Of a stretch of 64,000 nucleotides of DNA, positions 15,401 to 23,615 are shown one piece after another. Under the pieces are notes generated by a model, which saw nothing but the letters and a program-made list of their open reading frames with translations, ran no database searches and was not told the DNA's origin. How positions within the stretch are numbered: position 1 is the stretch's first letter; every line of letters starts with the position of its first letter. Position numbers and translations under genes: made by a program. The stretch lies in IMG/VR virus record IMGVR_UViG_3300047548_000491, positions 1 to 64,000 of that record, one strand, 5' to 3'. The stretch comes from a virus.

Positions 15401-15841
15401 TCAGTCACACCAAGACTGTTTTGCTTCCCCGAAATATTCTCGGGCAAATCCGTTCTTAATCAACATTGAACGTAGACTTTGACCATTTAGGATAACGTCT
15501 CCTAATACACGGCCACCGAATTTATCCCACGCATATAACGTGACCTGTCTCTTTTGACTGGCAGCAACTGTGTCTTTTGTGAATTTAGTTGCTGCTTGAC
15601 CTTTAGCATCCTCGGAAGCGCATTTTGCTCTGAATCCCTTTTCAGGCGTGTCGACCCCGTATATTCTTACAGCTAATTCTGGTTTTAGCGGTGCAGGAAG
15701 AAAGGGTGCAGATATCACAATAGTATCCCCGTCATTTACACGGATAATTTGTGCGTCATATGTGACTCCTGTGGGCGTTTTTTGTGCAAAAACACTGGAT
15801 GCAACGGATGCTAGTAATAAAGATAATAGTAATTTGTTCAT
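15401..15841 (-). CDS. secreted staphylococcal-nuclease-like thermonuclease
   Basis: 146 residues. The N-terminal 19 residues (MNKLLLSLLLASVASSVFA) are a clear Sec signal peptide with an AxA-type cut. Then follow VNDGDTIVI, VRIYGVDTPEKG (catalytic region with Arg and Asp/Glu), and GRVLGDVILNG with a second catalytic Arg, matching the SNase (OB) fold. It hydrolyses DNA and RNA in the periplasm or outside. It converges on the spanin gene; a weak CAGTC/GACTG hairpin with four Ts lies between. Periplasmic export could protect against, or harvest, foreign DNA. Confidence 0.85.
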   Translation of the reverse strand: MNKLLLSLLLASVASSVFAQKTPTGVTYDAQIIRVNDGDTIVISAPFLPAPLKPELAVRIYGVDTPEKGFRAKCASEDAKGQAATKFTKDTVAASQKRQVTLYAWDKFGGRVLGDVILNGQSLRSMLIKNGFAREYFGEAKQSWCD

Positions 15842-15848
15842 AGTAAGA

Positions 15849-15856
15849 TATTTATT
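15849..15856 (-). promoter_or_regulatory. putative late promoter (AATAAATA), minus strand
   Basis: Places +1 near 15843, two nucleotides from the start codon at 15841, so nearly leaderless. It is divergent to the octamer at 15862-15869. Confidence 0.5.
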
Positions 15857-15861
15857 CCGAC

Positions 15862-15869
15862 GATAAATA
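15862..15869 (+). promoter_or_regulatory. putative late promoter (GATAAATA)
   Basis: Divergent partner of 15849-15856. It drives the structural gene at 15891 with a short leader. Confidence 0.5.
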
Positions 15870-15890
15870 CACTATACGCGGAATCATAAC

Positions 15891-16670
15891 ATGACAGTTA
15901 CCACAGCAAATATTGACATAGGTTCTTTACCGAACGACGGAACAGGTGATCCGTTACGTACGGCGTTTGAAAAGATCAATGATAATTTTTTAATATTAGA
16001 AGAATTAGCACCCCAAGGTCCTAATGGATCATTTCAATTCAATAACGATGGCATACCTAACGGAACCGGGAATTTTACTTATGTTTCCAGTGATAATGTC
16101 ATACAATTAGGAATAGATGTACGATTATTAGGAAATGTTTCTATTGGTAATACGACTAATAGACTGAGCAATTTGTATGTAGGAAACTCTGCACTATATT
16201 TAGGTAATGTAAACATAAGAGAATCGGCAAACGTAGTAAGTTTTCCGATATCAGTGTTGCCTTCTAGTAAAGCAAGTTTAGCTGCTGATAATATCAATGC
16301 TGACGGAAATGTAGTAGCAGTTGGTAAAATTCAGACTGCAAATTTAGCCATATCTGAACTCCAAGTAACTACCTCAAATAATAGTACAAATCAAGTTTTA
16401 TTCCAAATCCCTGCAACTGAATTTGTAAATGGAATTGTCTACGTCCACACTAGAGAAGTCAATTCCAATAATAGCCAGTCTGTTACATTAGCGGTGAATA
16501 AAAACAACAATAATAACACCGTAGGTTATAGCGTTTATGGTACTATTTTCGTTGGCACAGTATTAACAGACTATGACGTAGACATAGGTTATGGAAATGT
16601 TAGGGTAATGGTAAATCCGTTATTAAATGCTAATATGGTTCATACGGTATCTTATCAATATACAATTTAA
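15891..16670 (+). CDS. tail-fibre/structural protein
   Basis: 259 residues. The N-terminal segment (IDIGSLPNDGTGDPLRTAFEKINDNF) is a recurrent motif of T4-like phage structural and tail-fibre proteins. It is followed by a low-complexity beta region (LGNVSIGNTTNRLSNLYVGN) and a C-terminal domain (VLFQIPATEFVNGIVYVHTREV). It also carries the NGSFQFNNDG module seen in other fibre-like genes here. Preceded by a late octamer. Confidence 0.7.
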   Translation: MTVTTANIDIGSLPNDGTGDPLRTAFEKINDNFLILEELAPQGPNGSFQFNNDGIPNGTGNFTYVSSDNVIQLGIDVRLLGNVSIGNTTNRLSNLYVGNSALYLGNVNIRESANVVSFPISVLPSSKASLAADNINADGNVVAVGKIQTANLAISELQVTTSNNSTNQVLFQIPATEFVNGIVYVHTREVNSNNSQSVTLAVNKNNNNNTVGYSVYGTIFVGTVLTDYDVDIGYGNVRVMVNPLLNANMVHTVSYQYTI

Positions 16671-16671
16671 T

Positions 16672-17046
16672 ATGAGAGCATCTGAATTTATAACAGAATC
16701 GAAAAAAAGAGCAAAGGTTACTAAACGCCAGGCACAGTCTAGTGTTGGGCTAGATGTTTTCCGTGATGTTGAATTTGCTGACAGATTTTACGAACTCAAC
16801 AGAGTGATGATGGCAGTTGCAGCATCAGATGGAATTAATCCAGTAAAAATTGACCAAGAATCTTGGATCGGTCGTTTAAATCTTGCAGCACCCTACAGTA
16901 GTATCGAACAAAAAATGCTTTCGGATGCGTTTAAAGCAGTTGGTGCATATCATGAAGATTTGGTACAAGGCGATTTACGTAGTCAAGAACTATCTGACGT
17001 TAACAAAACTAGCCCAGTAACTGGATTCAAGGGATTTAAAAAATAA
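16672..17046 (+). CDS. probable internal capsid protein with targeting peptide
   Basis: 124 residues from ATG 16672; the frame is open upstream, but MRASEFITE fits a conserved start. That N-terminus resembles the T4 capsid-targeting sequence (MKTYQEFIAE), in which prohead protease gp21 cuts after (I/L)xE; here ITE. The rest is helical (ADRFYELNRVMMAVAASDGI). I infer packaging into the prohead and maturation by proteolysis. No enzymatic motif. Confidence 0.55.
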   Translation: MRASEFITESKKRAKVTKRQAQSSVGLDVFRDVEFADRFYELNRVMMAVAASDGINPVKIDQESWIGRLNLAAPYSSIEQKMLSDAFKAVGAYHEDLVQGDLRSQELSDVNKTSPVTGFKGFKK

Positions 17047-17097
17047 ATTAATACTTCTTTGTTTGTGACTAAGTAATTTATATTTCTTAGGAAAAAC

Positions 17098-17796
17098 ATG
17101 GAAAAATTATTAGATATTAATAAAACATTAGACCTAGTAAAGTTGAAATTTTATAATGAGTGGTTATACACTGCTCACATATACGATGAGGGAGATAGTG
17201 GTCTACACTCTTCCCTAACTAAGCAAGTTGTCTCAGCATACATAGATCCCTTAAAGTTACCCAAAGATGCAGTAATTTTAGATATGGGAGCAGGCCCCGG
17301 ATATTTCTTAGATGAAATGAAAGAACGGGGATATACCAAATGTATTGGGGTCGGTCTTAGTACCAAAGACAACGAAATAGCCCGAAGCAAAGGGCATGTT
17401 ATTAAAGAATACGATTTCACTTTCATCCCCCAACAAGAAGGGTGGTATGATGAATCAGTTGATTTTATATTTGCTAGACATTCATTAGAACATAGTCCTT
17501 ATCCTATTTTCACACTAATGGAATATAATCGCTTGTTGAAACAATTTGGCAAAATGTACATCGAGCTTCCGGCACCCGGTGCGCAACGTAAATTTGAATA
17601 TAATCTAAATCATTACAGTGTTTTAGGTGAAGATATGATAGTTGCTTTATTAGAGAGAACTGGTTTTAAGATTGATTTCTTTAATATCATGGAATTTGAT
17701 GCCGAGGTGAACGTTTCAGAAGATAAAAGAGAACAGATCAAAGAAAAGTATTTCTCAATCATGGTCACTAAACAAAAACCATTGGATATCAAATAA
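17098..17796 (+). CDS. class I SAM-dependent methyltransferase
   Basis: 232 residues. Motif I is LDMGAGPGYF (61-70); the acidic end of the second strand and a later FARHSLEHSPYP segment follow the Methyltransf_11/23 layout, ending in MYIELPAPG. It transfers a methyl group from S-adenosylmethionine; substrate unknown. It lies among late virion genes, so a surface sugar or peptide modification is one option. Weak ribosome-binding site (TTAGGAAA). Confidence 0.8.
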   Translation: MEKLLDINKTLDLVKLKFYNEWLYTAHIYDEGDSGLHSSLTKQVVSAYIDPLKLPKDAVILDMGAGPGYFLDEMKERGYTKCIGVGLSTKDNEIARSKGHVIKEYDFTFIPQQEGWYDESVDFIFARHSLEHSPYPIFTLMEYNRLLKQFGKMYIELPAPGAQRKFEYNLNHYSVLGEDMIVALLERTGFKIDFFNIMEFDAEVNVSEDKREQIKEKYFSIMVTKQKPLDIK

Positions 17797-17799
17797 ATA
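17792..17799 (+). promoter_or_regulatory. putative late promoter (AATAAATA), leaderless geometry
   Basis: Overlaps the stop of the methyltransferase and ends 4 nt before the ATG at 17804. Confidence 0.5.
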
Positions 17800-17803
17800 C
17801 TTA

Positions 17804-18082
17804 ATGACCTTTGATCCCTGGAAACAGCGAAAAATAATGAATGGTCTGGATAAACTTCAGACCATTCCTTTACCTGCAGAAGTTAATGATACTGTTGAAG
17901 ACATGAAAAGACTTGCTGGAATATCTTCAAATCATGTACCCGAGGGGTCAAATATTAGCTTTACGGGAAATCAAAAGGGTGAATTAATGAAAAAACATAA
18001 TATTCAACCCGGAACACCTGAATGGTTTCAGCTATGGTTTAGTTTACCCTATATGACTGGTGAGAAGCCAGTTGATAAATAA
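17804..18082 (+). CDS. 92-residue hypothetical protein
   Basis: A helical N-terminus (DPWKQRKIMNGLDKL), a middle helix (VNDTVEDMKRLAGI) and the C-terminal segment GTPEWFQLWFSLPYMTGEKP. The last is aromatic and looks like a conserved phage motif, but I cannot name it. No Shine-Dalgarno; the start lies next to a late promoter predicted to be leaderless. Confidence 0.65.
   Translation: MTFDPWKQRKIMNGLDKLQTIPLPAEVNDTVEDMKRLAGISSNHVPEGSNISFTGNQKGELMKKHNIQPGTPEWFQLWFSLPYMTGEKPVDK
18074..18081 (+). promoter_or_regulatory. putative late promoter (GATAAATA), leaderless geometry
   Basis: Overlaps the previous gene's end; ends 5 nt before the ATG at 18087, so +1 equals the A of the start codon. Confidence 0.55.
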
Positions 18083-18086
18083 TAAT

Positions 18087-18362
18087 ATGAGAGCTACTGA
18101 TTTTATTCGCGGATTACTCGATATCATTGACGGTGTCCAAACACAAGAGAATCCTATAGTGGATTATGCTGAAGAAAATTCGGCTGATTGCGATATGGAT
18201 GAAATCGCACAGGATACCTATAGTAATACGCCTGATGAACAGATCACGCCCACTGATACAATCATGAGTATAGGTAATGATGTACATAAACCTAAAAATC
18301 CAGCAGATATAAGAGTATCGACAGTAGCATTGTATCCAGAAACTGCATATAAAGGTAAGTAA
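18087..18362 (+). CDS. 91-residue hypothetical protein, possible capsid-internal
   Basis: Begins MRATDFIRGLLDIIDG, similar to the targeting-like start of the gene at 16672 (MRASEFITE) but without an (I/L)xE cut site. The middle is acidic (YAEENSADCDMDEIAQD); the C-terminus is KNPADIRVSTVALYP. The start chosen is the ATG directly behind a late octamer. It overlaps the next gene by one base. Confidence 0.55.
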   Translation: MRATDFIRGLLDIIDGVQTQENPIVDYAEENSADCDMDEIAQDTYSNTPDEQITPTDTIMSIGNDVHKPKNPADIRVSTVALYPETAYKGK

Positions 18363-19222
18363 TGGCTACGATTAATGTTGATGTACAGAGTTTAATTAAC
18401 GCAGCAGAATATGATACCTACTCTGTTGCAGATACCACAACAGTTGGTACGTTTAAAACAACAATTCAAACAGCGACTGGATGTAGCGTTGATTGGTTTG
18501 ATTTGGTATATAACAACACTATTCTAGATGTTTCCAAAACCTTAGCATTTTATTCTATACCCACTGGTGCTAGTATAAGAACTCATAATAAAATTTCTCG
18601 ACTCGCTACGCTGGAACTAAGACAGAAAAGCAAATTAGATTTGGCTGCATTGGATAGAGAGTATTCAGATAATCCTCGAAGCACATACGATATTACAGAG
18701 TTGCCTACTCAATACATTGATGATTCTGTATATGACAATCCAAATCCAGGTGGGTTAACTGAAGGCCGCCCCTGGATTGACACTAAAACTCCGTTCTCAT
18801 TCTATGAGGCAATCAATACTACATCAGCATTGCAAACAACGCAGTATGTAAGTGGTAATAAGATTTATGCATATTCCTCGAGTCTTGATGTCCCTAGTTA
18901 TCAACCGGCTAGGGTAATAGTCAATGATATTGAATTAGCAAACACTACGCTTCGTGGACACACCATGGTAGTCACAAATAGTTTTGGTGATTTAGTAAGT
19001 GTTACAAATTATGATACTTACGGTTCATCATCGGCAGTAACTGCATTAGCATCTGCATTGGGCGGAGTAGCAAGTGAAAATATTGTTATATTAGTAGTAT
19101 ATGATGCTAGTGCATTCAATGCAGCGTGTAGGTCTGCCTTAACTACGGGGTATGGTGATACTAACAGCAACACCTGGACTTCTTCTAGGGTAGATCATAT
19201 CTTTATCGGAATTAAAATATAA
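18362..19222 (+). CDS. ubiquitin-like plus ILEI-like domain virion protein
   Basis: 286 residues. Residues about 18-77 read like ubiquitin: TYSVADTTTVGTFKTTIQ, then the DLVYNNTILDVSKTLAFYSI segment, aligning with ubiquitin's TLEVEPSDTIENVKAKIQ and LIFAGKQLEDGRTLSDYNI. The C-terminal half (about 175-285) resembles the ILEI/FAM3 fold: RVIVNDIELANTTLRGHTM, a DTYGSSS turn, and ENIVILVVYDA. ILEI domains bind glycans in some viral and bacterial proteins. The late neighbourhood (tail/fibre genes, terminase) points to a virion protein. Both domain calls rest on eye alignment. Confidence 0.55.
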   Translation: MATINVDVQSLINAAEYDTYSVADTTTVGTFKTTIQTATGCSVDWFDLVYNNTILDVSKTLAFYSIPTGASIRTHNKISRLATLELRQKSKLDLAALDREYSDNPRSTYDITELPTQYIDDSVYDNPNPGGLTEGRPWIDTKTPFSFYEAINTTSALQTTQYVSGNKIYAYSSSLDVPSYQPARVIVNDIELANTTLRGHTMVVTNSFGDLVSVTNYDTYGSSSAVTALASALGGVASENIVILVVYDASAFNAACRSALTTGYGDTNSNTWTSSRVDHIFIGIKI

Positions 19223-20577
19223 TGGCAGGCGAAGATACCTCACAGTTATACACACCTGAACATCACTCGGGGTCGATGGATAAGCGCCTTAACTCAACTA
19301 ACTACATTCATCCACAAGAGACAAATTTATTGAATCTTGCGAAGGCAATGGAGTATAATGTACAAGGTCAACCTGTATTAAGAACTACATCAGGTGCAAG
19401 TCCGGCATCTAACGATGCGTTCGGTAGATTACGTGTAAGCAATCCATTAACATTATTTGATAGTTTTCATCGTTACAACGATAACGGAAAGATTAACACG
19501 TACACGAATGGTACTGCATCTGCGGTAGCTAATACCAACGCCGGGCTTATTGATTGCACAGTGGGTACTGATTCAGGTGATGCAGTATATAGGGAAAGTA
19601 CAAAAGTATTTTCCTATCAACCGGGAAAAAGTTTACAGGTACTTACAACATTTTGTATGGCACCTGGTAAAACAAATCTAAGACAACGCATCGGGTATTT
19701 TGACACTAGCAATGGAGTGTTCCTAGAACAAGATGGGACAACATTACGTTTTAGAATTCGCTCATCTGTTACTGGCTCAATACAATACGAAAGTGTAGAT
19801 CAGGCTGATTGGAATGTTGATCCGTTAGATGGATCAGGAGAATCGACAATAACATTAGATATCACTAAGGCTCAAATTCTTTTCTTTGATATTGAATGGC
19901 TGGGTGTTGGTAGTGTTCGTTGTGGATTTGTTATTGATGGTCAATTTATATTAGCGCATGTTTTTAACCACGCTAACATCATCACTGGTACATACATGAC
20001 TACTGCTTGTTTACCTGTAAGAATGGAACTAGAAAATACAGGACCAACTGAGAGTTCTAGTTTATATAAGCAAATTTGCACAACTGTGATATCCGAAGGT
20101 GGATATGCACTAACCGGTAGACCACTTAGTATAGGTCATACTCTCAGTGCACCTTATGTTTTAGCAACTCCTAACACAGTATATCCTATTTTCAGTATGA
20201 GATTAAAATCCAATCGGCTAGGTGCTATAGTTTTACCTAAAAACTACAGTGTAGGACTAACCGGTAATCACAACTTTAGATTTATGATTATAATAGGTGG
20301 TACTACTACAGGCGGCACTTGGGTAGATGCGGGATCATCAAGTTCAGTAGAATATAACTTAACAGCAACTAGCATTTCCGGTGGTAGAATAGGTGAGTGG
20401 AAACAAATCATTGGTAGCAATCAATTTGCAGGAGTTGCTGACGTTGCGGACCCATTTCAATATCAACTGGAAAGAAACACGTTTACTGACACAGCTTCAG
20501 AATTAACTATCTGTTTAACTACAAGTGGTAATAATGTTAACGTCTACGGTGCAGTAAATTGGGAAGAGATAACTTAA
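19222..20577 (+). CDS. virion structural protein
   Basis: 451 residues, beta-rich, no enzyme motif. The N-terminus is polar and disordered-looking. It then runs into lectin-like or jelly-roll-like segments: RLRVSNPLTLFDSFHRY, RQRIGYFDTSNGVFLEQDGTTLRFRIRS, and SVRCGFVIDGQFILAHVFNH. This pattern recurs in large structural proteins of T4-like marine and freshwater phages. It overlaps the preceding gene by one base and lies directly upstream of the terminase. Confidence 0.65.
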   Translation: MAGEDTSQLYTPEHHSGSMDKRLNSTNYIHPQETNLLNLAKAMEYNVQGQPVLRTTSGASPASNDAFGRLRVSNPLTLFDSFHRYNDNGKINTYTNGTASAVANTNAGLIDCTVGTDSGDAVYRESTKVFSYQPGKSLQVLTTFCMAPGKTNLRQRIGYFDTSNGVFLEQDGTTLRFRIRSSVTGSIQYESVDQADWNVDPLDGSGESTITLDITKAQILFFDIEWLGVGSVRCGFVIDGQFILAHVFNHANIITGTYMTTACLPVRMELENTGPTESSSLYKQICTTVISEGGYALTGRPLSIGHTLSAPYVLATPNTVYPIFSMRLKSNRLGAIVLPKNYSVGLTGNHNFRFMIIIGGTTTGGTWVDAGSSSSVEYNLTATSISGGRIGEWKQIIGSNQFAGVADVADPFQYQLERNTFTDTASELTICLTTSGNNVNVYGAVNWEEIT

Positions 20578-20582
20578 TACGA

Positions 20583-20590
20583 ACTAAATA
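20583..20590 (+). promoter_or_regulatory. putative late promoter (ACTAAATA), leaderless geometry
   Basis: Ends 5 nt before the terminase ATG at 20596, predicting +1 on the start codon. No Shine-Dalgarno is visible there. Confidence 0.5.
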
Positions 20591-20595
20591 TCGTT

Positions 20596-22143
20596 ATGAG
20601 TGGAACTCCTGCACTAATCAAAACACCCTATCAAAAGACTAAGTTTAAAAGTGATAAGGAACTTGAAGATTTTATAAAATGCTGTGACCCTAACACGGGT
20701 CCAATGTATTTTATGGATAACTTTTTTATGATTCAGCACCCTACTAAAGGTAGTATGAATTATCATCCATGGGACTATCAAAAAAGACTAATCGAGACAT
20801 ATCACAAATATAGATATTCTATTAGTTTAATGCCTCGACAAACTGGTAAGTCAACATCGGCTGCTGGATACTTGTTATGGTATGCAATGTTCGTTCCAGA
20901 CAGTACTATTCTTATAGCAGCACACAAATATACAGGTGCACAAGAAATTATGCAGCGTATTCGTTATGCATACGAAGCCTGCCCCGATCACATCAAAGCA
21001 GGTGTCACTACATACAACAAAGGGTCGTTAGATTTTGAAAACGGGTCTCGCATTGTATCAGCGACTACGACTGAAAATACAGGTCGTGGTATGTCTATTA
21101 CACTTTTATACCTAGACGAATTTGCGTTCGTTCGACCTACAATTGCTTCTGAATTCTGGACATCTATCACACCAACACTGGCAACTGGTGGTAAAGCAAT
21201 TATCACAAGTACGCCCAACTCCGACGAAGATCAATTTGCACTGATTTGGAAGCAAGCTAACAAATGTGAAGACTCGTACGGTAACAAAACAGAATTAGGT
21301 ATAAACGGTTTCAAAGCATATCGTTCATATTGGCAAGAGCACCCTGATAGAGATGATCAATGGGCTGCTCAAATGAAAGCGCAATTAGGCGAAGACAGAT
21401 TCAGACGAGAAATAGGTTGTGAATTTATTATTGCAGACGAAACTCTAATCGCCCCCACAACACTATTAGATTTAGAAGGTATAGAACCTATACATCGTCA
21501 AGGTCAAATCAGGTGGTATAAAAAGCCCGAAAAAGGAAATATATATGTTGTTGCACTAGACCCCGCTGTAGGTACAGGCGGAGATAATGCAGCTATTCAA
21601 GTGTATGAAGCTAACACCACAACACAAGTGGGTGAATGGAAGCACAATAAAACCGACATACCTTCACAAATACGATTGATTGCTGACATAAACAAATACA
21701 TTGTAGAATGTACTAATGAGCCTGATAACATATATTATTCTGTAGAAGTCAACGGTGTCGGTGAGGCCGCGCTCGTTAGCTTAAATGAATTCGGGTATCA
21801 CAATATTCCTGGTATATTTTTAAGTGAACCTGGAAGGAAGAAACGCGGATTTAATACTACTAACAAGAGTAAACTTACAGCATGTGCTAAGTTCAAAACT
21901 TTAGTAGAAAGCAGAAAGATGACCATAAACAGCAGAAGTTTAGTGTCAGAATTGAAAAACTTCATAGCTATGGGCGGTAGCTATCAAGCTAAAATCGGAG
22001 AATCAGATGATTTAGTTACTTCTACTTTACTAGTTGTTAGGATATTTCAGCAGTTAAGTGATTTTAACTACGCTTTAGATCAACATATACGTGACCATGA
22101 CGAGATAATAGAACCCTTGCCGTTCTTCGCAGTTCTCGGGTAA
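20596..22143 (+). CDS. 17: terminase large subunit (gp17)
   Basis: 515 residues. Packaging ATPase: Walker A MPRQTGKST (79-87), Walker B LLYLDEFAF (170-178), then the coupling TSTPN motif. Nuclease domain: the VVALDPAVGTGGDNAAIQ segment (RNase H-like fold, catalytic Asp in DPA), followed by a conserved EVNGVG region. It pumps DNA into the prohead and cuts headful lengths. The small subunit gp16 was not seen in this window. Slightly shorter than T4 gp17 (610). Confidence 0.95.
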   Translation: MSGTPALIKTPYQKTKFKSDKELEDFIKCCDPNTGPMYFMDNFFMIQHPTKGSMNYHPWDYQKRLIETYHKYRYSISLMPRQTGKSTSAAGYLLWYAMFVPDSTILIAAHKYTGAQEIMQRIRYAYEACPDHIKAGVTTYNKGSLDFENGSRIVSATTTENTGRGMSITLLYLDEFAFVRPTIASEFWTSITPTLATGGKAIITSTPNSDEDQFALIWKQANKCEDSYGNKTELGINGFKAYRSYWQEHPDRDDQWAAQMKAQLGEDRFRREIGCEFIIADETLIAPTTLLDLEGIEPIHRQGQIRWYKKPEKGNIYVVALDPAVGTGGDNAAIQVYEANTTTQVGEWKHNKTDIPSQIRLIADINKYIVECTNEPDNIYYSVEVNGVGEAALVSLNEFGYHNIPGIFLSEPGRKKRGFNTTNKSKLTACAKFKTLVESRKMTINSRSLVSELKNFIAMGGSYQAKIGESDDLVTSTLLVVRIFQQLSDFNYALDQHIRDHDEIIEPLPFFAVLG

Positions 22144-22145
22144 TT

Positions 22146-22153
22146 GATAAATA
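22146..22153 (+). promoter_or_regulatory. putative late promoter (GATAAATA)
   Basis: Directly after the terminase stop; a short leader with AAAGAG leads to the ATG at 22173. Confidence 0.5.
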
Positions 22154-22172
22154 ATAGATAAAGAGAATAACT

Positions 22173-23615
22173 ATGTCTATACGAAAAGAAAACCTCAACC
22201 GAGAATTATATGGATTTTTAAAGTCTCACGGATACAAACCACATGGATTTTTAAGCTCCGGTGAAAGTTCCGGAGTTCCTGAAAAAGCCGACTTTTTCCA
22301 ATTTGACTTTGTTTATGATGGTAAAACATACGGTAAAATTTCAGTTTCCATTGACGGTTCTGGAAACATGGTTGTTTATATAGGCAACGATGTCGAAGAC
22401 GCTCCTAAAGCAGACTCACATGATAGTATAGGACTTGATTCACTAAGAAGATACTTGTCAAAGTTTAGATATTCTAAGGCTTTAAAATCTTTTACATACG
22501 CCGACAATGATGATTTGGAACCTGACATGAAGAAAAGAGAACATGATAAACAAGAGAGTTTAGTAGAAGGCTATTATCCAGTTAACAAGAAAACTAGCTA
22601 CAGCGACAACGTTCCTGCTACTAAGATTATCATTCAACATTCACGGGTAATGGAAGAAGGTGATCAACGCTATCGTGCTGTAGAAAAGATTTTTGTAGAG
22701 AATATGCAAGGTGAGAGATTCCTTTTACCTACAACTAAGCCAGGAATAGCTCGTGTATATGCAAGACATATCAGTGAAGGTGGTACACCGTATGATGAAA
22801 GAGGTCTACACATAACCAGTTTATGTGAAGAATATTCAAAAATGGCTGGTTTTGTAAGAGCAACAAAGAACAAGCAGTTCAATGAATCTGTGCAACCATT
22901 AGTGCTTGAAGGTATTAACCATTACAACCATTTGCGTGAAACTCTACACAAAATGTCAGGCAAAAGAGGTTACACAGAATACTTCAACAACTATAAACCT
23001 GCATTGTTGGAAGACGAGAACACAGAAGATTTAACTGAGATGTTCAAGGAATCAACTTTAGACCCAAGAATAGCAAATGTCATACAAGTATTAGCTAAAC
23101 TAAAAAAGAATGCTCCAATGCACAAACCATTGAAGCAAGTTAATGAATTAGAAAATTGGGCAGACCAAGTTATCGAAGGTGAGCCAGGCGACCTAGAAAC
23201 AGAATTAGAAAAACAAGAATACGAACAGGATCGTGCTAGAGATGAGTATGCCGAAAAATCCATGAACGATAAAGACGAAAATGTTGATGAAGCTGTTGAA
23301 AAAATTGCTGGTAGATATGATCCAGTTGAGTTTGATGAAAAGATAAAAAGATTAAAGGCTTTGGCAAAAAAGAATCCAGTTGACACTGCTAAACTTGCAC
23401 AATTACTTCGCCAAGCAACTGAAAAAGAAAAAAACAAAGAAGTACAAGAAGCTGGTCCTGCGGGTAAACCGGGTGACTACTTCGATGACGAAACAGTTAG
23501 TACAGGCCCTATTTTAGGTCATGAGCCACAGACGCAGCATGGATTACGTGGCAAACTAGTAGGTGAATCAGAAGATTTATTGAGAATCAAACAACTTTCA
23601 GGATTACAAAAATGA
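22173..23615 (+). CDS. large virion-associated protein
   Basis: 480 residues. The N-terminal region (about 1-110) is alpha/beta with FQFDFVYDGKTYGKISVSID. The C-terminal half is helical, highly charged and probably coiled coil (EKQEYEQDRARDEYAEKS). ESLVEG and QVIEGE contain (I/L)xE sites like those cut by T4-type prohead protease. The segment NELENWADQVIEGE recurs in the next gene as LELEQWAENIVANE. I infer an internal head or prohead protein. Confidence 0.6.
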   Translation: MSIRKENLNRELYGFLKSHGYKPHGFLSSGESSGVPEKADFFQFDFVYDGKTYGKISVSIDGSGNMVVYIGNDVEDAPKADSHDSIGLDSLRRYLSKFRYSKALKSFTYADNDDLEPDMKKREHDKQESLVEGYYPVNKKTSYSDNVPATKIIIQHSRVMEEGDQRYRAVEKIFVENMQGERFLLPTTKPGIARVYARHISEGGTPYDERGLHITSLCEEYSKMAGFVRATKNKQFNESVQPLVLEGINHYNHLRETLHKMSGKRGYTEYFNNYKPALLEDENTEDLTEMFKESTLDPRIANVIQVLAKLKKNAPMHKPLKQVNELENWADQVIEGEPGDLETELEKQEYEQDRARDEYAEKSMNDKDENVDEAVEKIAGRYDPVEFDEKIKRLKALAKKNPVDTAKLAQLLRQATEKEKNKEVQEAGPAGKPGDYFDDETVSTGPILGHEPQTQHGLRGKLVGESEDLLRIKQLSGLQK

